A stretch of 10,484 nucleotides of DNA from NCBI GenBank assembly GCA_016303195.1, contig JAEDMD010000054.1:1-10484 (forward strand), in the 5' to 3' direction. Position numbers and translations under genes: made by a program. The notes beneath the pieces are model-generated. The model ran no database searches. It saw only the letters and a list, made by a program, of their open reading frames with translations, and was not told the origin of the DNA. The DNA is from Oscillospiraceae bacterium (GTDB taxonomy: Bacteria; Bacillota; Clostridia; Oscillospirales; Ruminococcaceae). Positions 5,950 through 10,484 of the stretch are shown here, one piece after another. The stretch's first letter is position 1. Each line of letters begins with the position of its first letter.

Positions 5950-7389
5950 TTATTCTTCAGGTAATTTTTCAATAAGCCCCAGCTTGAACTTCTGTATCGC
6001 CAATGCATCCTTTGAAGTCACACCGTCGCCATTTCCTGCAACATCGGCATTTTTCGCACCCTTATCCGTAAGATGTGTTTCATCGCTTCCTGTTGTTCCG
6101 TATTTATCGGGATTAGCCAATGACTGCATTACCAGCACTGCATCTGCAACACTGACCTCACCGTCAAGATTTGCGTCACCGTAAACAATATCCAATTTTT
6201 CGGCAGTTGTGGAAGTTGTAGTTTCGGAAGAAGTAGTCTCGGCTAAAGTTGTGGTTGTGGTTTCTTCGGGCTTGTCAGCATTTTTGTAAACAGCTTTATA
6301 CATAGTCTCAGCCCAGAATTGTCTGATAGCTTCGTATCCCTCGGAATTAGGATGAACACCGTCACCGCTTAGATAATCCGGATGTTCCTTGAGGTAGGTT
6401 TCGAGGTCAGCGCCGTGTATCAGTTTATCGCCGTACTCATCCCACAGCTTATCGACCATAGCGTTGTACTGCGGCAGATAGTCAGCAACACCTTTTTCGA
6501 GAGCATAGGGTATTTTCGGAAGAACAGGAGTTTTTCCTGCTTTGATAACGGCATCAATCATGTATTTTGTGTTCTCGTAATATTTGTCAGCGCCAGTCTG
6601 ATTGCCCCATGCATCGTTTGTGCCGTATGCGATGCTGACGAAACGTCCCTGATATGATGAGAGCCAGCGGTCGATATTCTCTTTGCCGTGAGTTGACGTA
6701 ATACCACCGATTCCGCCATTTTCCTGAGCAGGGAAGAAGCGTTCGTCGATGTTGTGGAGATGTGTTGCAAAGCCTGTGCCGTAGCAGTTGTTCATTCCGC
6801 CTGCTGTGATCGAATCGCCGAGGAAGATCCAACTGTCGGAAACACCGTCAGAAACATTGTGAATGTCGAAATTAAGCTGTATCTGACCATTTTCCTTGCC
6901 ATCGGATTTTGTGACGTTCATGCGTATCCAGTTGAAGCCTTTCATTTCCACAAGATGCTGACGGGAACTGAGAGTGTTATCAGTAACGGTATCGACAACC
7001 TCCCATCCGCTTTCGGGATAAGCACCGCCATCGGCAGAATTTATCTCGATGGTATAATCGGTAGGCTCCATATTTCGGCTGACATAGTTGCCGATGCTGT
7101 CATATGAGCTTACATTGTACCAGACAGCGAGAACAGTTTCCCTGTCAGCTTCGGGAATACCTGAGAGGTCATATGCGATATAATCGGGAGAAGTGCCTGT
7201 CCAGAACGAGAAATAATGCTCATCATTAGCCGCAACAGCAGTTGCAGGATTGGCGCTTGAATAAGCAGGAACATTTCTGCTGATTATCGGGTTCGGCTGA
7301 ACAGAGGCGAATGAATTCATAGCAGAAGCGCAGGAAACAGCAATAGCACATCCCATAGCCGCTGAGATTTTTTTCAGATTTTTATTCAT
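5950..7389 (-). CDS. Secreted SGNH/GDSL esterase with C-terminal dockerin
   Basis: This is a secreted carbohydrate-esterase-type enzyme for a cellulosome. The start at 7389 is chosen because AAGGAG lies 6 nt upstream; it gives 479 aa. Residues 1-28 are a signal peptide (basic start, hydrophobic core, likely cut after SFA). Residues about 32-180 look like a beta-rich accessory domain I cannot name. The SGNH domain follows with all blocks: GDSI with Ser193, GGIGG at 225-229, GTND with Asn258, and D343-G-V-H346. A Thr/Ser-rich linker covers about 373-399. Residues 404-479 form a dockerin: first calcium loop D405, N407, D409, D416; second repeat starting ADVAGNGDG with D449 and D461. The dockerin should bind a cohesin on a scaffoldin. 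Substrate is inferred to be acylated plant polysaccharide, perhaps acetyl-xylan, but this is not proven by sequence. Confidence 0.88.
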   Translation of the reverse strand: MNKNLKKISAAMGCAIAVSCASAMNSFASVQPNPIISRNVPAYSSANPATAVAANDEHYFSFWTGTSPDYIAYDLSGIPEADRETVLAVWYNVSSYDSIGNYVSRNMEPTDYTIEINSADGGAYPESGWEVVDTVTDNTLSSRQHLVEMKGFNWIRMNVTKSDGKENGQIQLNFDIHNVSDGVSDSWIFLGDSITAGGMNNCYGTGFATHLHNIDERFFPAQENGGIGGITSTHGKENIDRWLSSYQGRFVSIAYGTNDAWGNQTGADKYYENTKYMIDAVIKAGKTPVLPKIPYALEKGVADYLPQYNAMVDKLWDEYGDKLIHGADLETYLKEHPDYLSGDGVHPNSEGYEAIRQFWAETMYKAVYKNADKPEETTTTTLAETTSSETTTSTTAEKLDIVYGDANLDGEVSVADAVLVMQSLANPDKYGTTGSDETHLTDKGAKNADVAGNGDGVTSKDALAIQKFKLGLIEKLPEE

Positions 7390-7413
7390 AGCAAACTCCT
7401 TAGATTCGTAGGA

Positions 7414-7451
7414 ATTATTCCGCATATATGCCTAATAGTAAGCGGAATAAT
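7414..7451 (-). promoter_or_regulatory. Inverted repeat in the esterase leader
   Basis: ATTATTCCGC (7414-7423) and GCGGAATAAT (7442-7451) form a perfect 10-bp inverted repeat with an 18-nt spacer. It lies between the predicted transcription start (about 7469) and the start codon. It could be an operator just downstream of the promoter or an mRNA hairpin affecting stability or translation. No U run follows, so it does not look like an intrinsic terminator. Confidence 0.5.
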
Positions 7452-7475
7452 ATTATGTCGGATAACTTTGTACAC

Positions 7476-7504
7476 ATTATACCACAAATTTAAGCAGAAT
7501 TCAA
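7476..7504 (-). promoter_or_regulatory. Promoter of the SGNH-dockerin gene
   Basis: Read on the minus strand: TTGAAT (7504-7499), 17 bp, then TATAAT (7481-7476), with TG one base before the -10 (extended -10). The predicted start near 7469 leaves a leader of about 80 nt, longer than for other genes here. Bases 7505-7568 are AT-rich and hold nothing else I recognise. Confidence 0.7.
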
Positions 7505-7561
7505 GACTATGCGAATAATTTAGGCAATAATTGAATTAAAAGTGTATTAAATAATTGTACG

Positions 7562-7604
7562 GACAAAACTAAAGCACCCCCGAAAGTTATCGGAGGTGCT
7601 TTAG
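7562..7604 (-). terminator. Terminator of the U32-like gene
   Basis: Bases 7569-7583 and 7590-7604 pair over 15 bp with one mismatch on the plus strand, which becomes a G-U pair in the minus-strand transcript. The loop is 6 nt and the transcript continues AGUUUUGUCC. It lies 40 nt past the stop of the U32-like gene and upstream of the esterase promoter. Confidence 0.75.
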
Positions 7605-7643
7605 CTGAATTTCTATTTGACTTTAGCTACGGTATTGACTAAA

Positions 7644-8921
7644 TCAGGCATCCTTGTAAATTGTGCCATTCTGGAGATTCTGGAGAACGTTTTCAGCAGT
7701 CTTTGTCCACTGTGCAACTTCATTCTCATCGTAGGAAATAACCTTCTTAGCCCATGCAGAGCAGTGTCCGCAGGCATTAGGTGCAGTTTCGCCATTTTCG
7801 AGGATATCGTTCATGCAGAGATTGTTCTCGCAAGCGCCGTGGTTGTTGATGAAGTGTTCAAGGAAACCGTCCAGCTTCTTGTTATCAACATAGATCTGTG
7901 GGAGGTTCATTGTTCTGCCGTATTCAGCCATTGCCACAGGGTTGAGAAGCTCCATGTTCTTGATATTCATCGGAGGTCTGCCAACCTGACCGTTACCCTT
8001 GCCGTTAGGAATGTGAGCCATTGCCTTGTTCTGCGGCCAGTTAACGAGGTCGAGGAGGTTACCGTCATATGATTCGGACATATATGCTCTTACAACGTTA
8101 ACGAGGAACGGTGTAGCACGTGTTCTGTCAACGAGCTTCAGTGAGAAGTTTTTGAAGCCTGTCTCCTCAGCAAGCTCTCTGTAATAGTGAACGTCTTCAG
8201 GACGGATCCACTCAGAGGTGAGGATAGCGGCAGGATGTGTTACCTTCTTGTAAGCGCAGTTGATGAGTGAGTAGTCCATAGACATGAGGTTAGGATCAGA
8301 GTGACCAACGAAAGTACCATGAGCCAGTCTGAAAGGACATTCTCTCAGACAGAGGTTGTTAGCGATAACACGGAGATGGAGGTCTGTATCCTTGTACTGT
8401 TTGAGAACGCTCTTGAGAACATCGAATCTTCTGTTGAAGCAGTGATCGAGAGTGATCTCGTCAACGCCCCAGTTTCTCCAGTACTCAAGTGACTGAATAG
8501 TTGATGGGTAAGCGTAAAGACCGAGAGTGATGAAAATATCCTTGAACTCATTCTTAGCGTACTTGATGAGGAGTGGTGAGTTAAGTGTGAAAGCTCTGAT
8601 ACCGAGATCATAAGCATCGTGGAGGAACTGACGGATCTTCTTACCAATTACAGGGTCAGTCTCATATTGATCCATACCGAGTGGGTTGATGAGGTAATTG
8701 AACTGGATATCGTGCTTCTTACATTCCTTAACGTAGTCAGCGAGCTGGTCGTAAGTAAAATCAGGAATTATAGCAGCGTTTCTGCCTCCGGGGAGACCGT
8801 CATTTTTGAGCTTGCCGAAGAAACTGCGGATTGAATGCTTCTTATCGAACTGCTCAACTGCGTCGAATAAAGCGTAGTCGAAGTTACAGCCAAGGTCAAA
8901 TGCGATTGAATCTGTGTTCAC
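7644..8921 (-). CDS. U32-peptidase-like TIM-barrel protein with clustered cysteines
   Basis: This is a probable cytoplasmic protein; no signal peptide or membrane segment is visible. An ATG at 8930 abuts AAGGAG (8936-8931), too close to be used; GTG at 8921 has a 9-nt spacing and is preferred, giving 425 aa. Numbering here starts from 8930. Alternating strands and helices over about 50-300 suggest a TIM barrel. The segment IANNLCLRECPFRLAHGTF (Cys194, Cys198), after a strand with ITLDHC (Cys164), resembles the U32 region of proteins such as UbiU/UbiV, which bind a [4Fe-4S] cluster. A C-terminal set (Cys367, Cys372, Cys387, Cys390; last pair CGHC) could hold metal or iron-sulfur. In the stretches I decoded, lysine is almost always AAG (about 12 of 13), suggesting high expression. 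It is a single-gene unit with its own promoter and terminator. U32 relationship is moderate; peptidase activity should not be assumed. Confidence 0.55.
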   Translation of the reverse strand: MNTDSIAFDLGCNFDYALFDAVEQFDKKHSIRSFFGKLKNDGLPGGRNAAIIPDFTYDQLADYVKECKKHDIQFNYLINPLGMDQYETDPVIGKKIRQFLHDAYDLGIRAFTLNSPLLIKYAKNEFKDIFITLGLYAYPSTIQSLEYWRNWGVDEITLDHCFNRRFDVLKSVLKQYKDTDLHLRVIANNLCLRECPFRLAHGTFVGHSDPNLMSMDYSLINCAYKKVTHPAAILTSEWIRPEDVHYYRELAEETGFKNFSLKLVDRTRATPFLVNVVRAYMSESYDGNLLDLVNWPQNKAMAHIPNGKGNGQVGRPPMNIKNMELLNPVAMAEYGRTMNLPQIYVDNKKLDGFLEHFINNHGACENNLCMNDILENGETAPNACGHCSAWAKKVISYDENEVAQWTKTAENVLQNLQNGTIYKDA

Positions 8922-8949
8922 TATGAACATCTCCTTATAATCATATTTT

Positions 8950-8973
8950 TAATTCCCATATTAAAAGGAATTA
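8950..8973 (-). repeat. Small inverted repeat in the U32-like gene leader
   Basis: TAATTCC (8950-8956) and GGAATTA (8967-8973) could form a 7-bp hairpin with a 10-nt loop in the leader, between the predicted transcription start (about 8980) and the ribosome binding site. It is short and AT-rich, so functional meaning is uncertain. Confidence 0.3.
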
Positions 8974-8986
8974 TACAAACAATAAT

Positions 8987-9015
8987 ATTATACTATTTTT
9001 ATACAGATAAGTCAA
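8987..9015 (-). promoter_or_regulatory. Promoter of the U32-like gene
   Basis: On the minus strand TTGACT (9015-9010), 17 bp, then TATAAT (8992-8987): the best consensus match in the window, in keeping with the biased codon use of its gene. Upstream, 9016-9183 is AT-rich with repeated AATTTG/CAAATT words (9032, 9045, 9061, 9109). No clear terminator for the transporter gene is seen there. Confidence 0.75.
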
Positions 9016-9183
9016 TATTTCCCAAATAGAGAATTTGTTGTGACAATTTGTTTATTTTGGCAAATTATGACAATTGAGGGAACGCTTGTTGTTTGATATT
9101 ACATTATTCAAATTACCATTTAAGTAAATTATCGGGCTGTTGTTGTCATATTGAACCAAAATAGACGGAATATTATGTGATAT

Positions 9184-10284
9184 TTACACTATCAAAAATT
9201 TGTGTATGAGTATAAGTAAAATTAATAGGGCGAAATTTATAGTGGAAAATACACAAAAGTATTTAAATGCCTGTGCATTGTCAGCCTTGCGGTAGATCTG
9301 GAAGGAAATAAGACTCGCAAGGGAAGCGATAAGAGTTCCGAAACCTCCGATATCAGCGCCGAGAATAAGCTGAGTGCCGTTATCGGTGAAGCCTGAAAGC
9401 ATTACAGCGGCAGGAACATTGCTGATGACCTGAGAAAGCAGGGCAGTGACGATAAGCTCACGGCCTGCGAGGATACCTGAGAAGAAATCGCTGACAGCGC
9501 CTATTCTTGCGATATTTCCGACGAAAACAAAGAAGCATACGAAAGTTGCGAGGAGTGAATAATCCACTTTCAGCAACAGTTTCCTGTTGAAAAGCAGAGC
9601 CGTCAGCACTGCCGCACCGAGACAAATGTAGTCGGGAATGAATCGCAGAACGGTCAGCAGACAAACCACAAACAGCGCACAATAGCCCATAGTCGGCACT
9701 TTCGGAATATTCGTATCCTTAGTTTCCGAAGCGGTGCATGGAGTATTCGGAAGCAAAAGTGTCAGCAGACATATGACGATCATGCTGACAGCGCCGGCAG
9801 GCAGCAGAGTACGCAGGAAATCGCCCATTGACAGCTTGTATTCGTCATAAACGAACAAATTCTGCGGATTGCCGATGGGGGTGAGCATACTTCCCGCATT
9901 GGCGGCACAGGTTTCGAGAACTATCGTCATGATGCGGCTTTTCTCATCGTTTATCTTGTCATAGACCAGCAAAGTCAGCGGAACGAAAGTCAGCAGAGCA
10001 ACGTCATTTGTTACGAACATTGCAGAGAAACAGCACAGCAGTACAAATACCAGACCGAGCCTGCGGACTGAGCCTGTTTTGCGGAGCAGGAATGAAGTGG
10101 CTTTGTTGAAAATACCGACGCTTCGCAGACCTGCCACAGCCATCATCAGCGAGAAAAGCTGAATGAGGACAGTCTTGTTGATGTACCCGATGTACTGTTT
10201 GTCGGGGTGGATGAACAGCATAGTCACAGCCGCAGCGATAAAAGAAATGACCAGCACAGGCTGAGACTTGAAAAATTTTTTCAT
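9184..10284 (-). CDS. YbiR/ArsB-like ion transporter (SLC13/CitMHS superfamily)
   Basis: This is an integral membrane transporter of about 366 aa and roughly 11 hydrophobic segments. The ATG at 10284 has GGAG 8 nt upstream; an in-frame TTG at 10290 lies too close to that site. Signature stretches of the ion-transporter superfamily are present: FVTNDVALLTFVPLTL, then NAGSMLTPIGNPQN in the first half, and SNVPAAVMLSGF with GADIGGFGTLIASLAS in the second. These are the two inverted structural repeats that line the substrate and ion sites in this fold. The length fits E. coli YbiR-type members better than ArsB (about 429 aa). There is no ArsR, ArsA or ArsC neighbour, so arsenite export is not supported; the substrate remains open (anion, carboxylate or Na+/H+). 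The gene appears complete and is transcribed alone from its own promoter. Confidence 0.75.
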   Translation of the reverse strand: MKKFFKSQPVLVISFIAAAVTMLFIHPDKQYIGYINKTVLIQLFSLMMAVAGLRSVGIFNKATSFLLRKTGSVRRLGLVFVLLCCFSAMFVTNDVALLTFVPLTLLVYDKINDEKSRIMTIVLETCAANAGSMLTPIGNPQNLFVYDEYKLSMGDFLRTLLPAGAVSMIVICLLTLLLPNTPCTASETKDTNIPKVPTMGYCALFVVCLLTVLRFIPDYICLGAAVLTALLFNRKLLLKVDYSLLATFVCFFVFVGNIARIGAVSDFFSGILAGRELIVTALLSQVISNVPAAVMLSGFTDNGTQLILGADIGGFGTLIASLASLISFQIYRKADNAQAFKYFCVFSTINFALLILLILIHKFLIV

Positions 10285-10319
10285 TGTCAACTCTCCTATT
10301 AATAAAATGCAACCTGTAC

Positions 10320-10348
10320 ATTATATCACATAAGAGTTAAAAAAACAA
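10320..10348 (-). promoter_or_regulatory. Promoter of the transporter gene
   Basis: On the minus strand TTGTTT (10348-10343), 17 bp, then TATAAT (10325-10320), with TG one base before the -10. The dispersed repeat ends at 10368, 19 nt before this -35 box. The leader is about 30 nt. Confidence 0.7.
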
Positions 10349-10367
10349 GATATCGTTAAAAAGTAAG

Positions 10368-10484
10368 CACGACAACAGCATTTACTTTTTTGTGGTAAGG
10401 CATAGTTATTGAGGAACGTCCGTAAAGCCTCGCTGCGCTTGCTTTACTACTTTGTCAGGGGGACGCTGTCTCCTAACAGGAGCC
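10368..10484 (-). repeat. Structured dispersed intergenic repeat, minus-strand copy, cut by window end
   Basis: Reading from 10474 down to 10368 the sequence matches 4134-4240, with about nine substitutions and two single-base indels. The GTAAAGC/GCTTTAC stem is kept while its loop differs. The AGC-loop stem is partly disrupted (GGAGAC facing GTCCCC). A further hairpin, CTCCT-GTT-AGGAG, lies at 10482-10470. The element probably continues beyond the window. It points toward the transporter gene, as the other copies point toward their downstream genes. Confidence 0.7.

Noticed and set aside
9184..10284. Arsenite efflux pump arsB
   Set aside because: The superfamily motifs fit, but the length is nearer YbiR and no other arsenic-resistance gene is adjacent.
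4134..10474. Composite transposon bounded by the inverted repeats
   Set aside because: No transposase, integrase or target-site duplication is visible, and the enclosed genes look like ordinary chromosomal genes with their own promoters.

Overview
The window looks like chromosomal DNA of a Ruminococcus-type Firmicute (Clostridia, Oscillospiraceae). The best evidence is a secreted SGNH/GDSL esterase with a C-terminal two-repeat dockerin, the tag that plugs enzymes into a cellulosome. Supporting signs are AT-rich intergenic DNA, Thr-rich linkers, GGAG-type ribosome binding sites and clear TTGNNN-17-TATAAT promoters. No tRNA, rRNA, CRISPR array, transposase or phage gene is visible.

Layout: positions 1-80 hold two terminator-like hairpins from a gene outside the window. 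On the plus strand follow two overlapping WYL-domain regulators (197-1465 and about 1455-2438) under one promoter, then two paralogous penicillin-binding-protein-like transpeptidases (2578-4026 and 4340-5848). Both are predicted lipoproteins and each has its own promoter with the same core. A strong hairpin at 5890-5936 separates these from three minus-strand genes, each with its own promoter: the SGNH-dockerin esterase (5950-7389), a U32-peptidase-like TIM-barrel protein with clustered cysteines (7644-8921) and a YbiR/ArsB-like ion transporter (9184-10284).

The genes do not form one pathway. The WYL pair is probably a co-translated regulatory unit, the two transpeptidases act on the outer face of the membrane, and the esterase is a plant-polysaccharide enzyme.

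The most unusual signal is non-coding. A structured repeat of at least 107 bp occurs twice in opposite orientation (4134-4240 and 10474-10368, roughly 90% identical by eye). Its last 16 bases occur a third time at 93-108. In all three places these 16 bases end exactly 19 nt before the -35 box of the next promoter, although the 19 intervening bases are unrelated. This looks like a promoter-linked element with fixed geometry. A second regulatory oddity is a run of seven C's inside the 17-bp spacer of the first transpeptidase promoter.
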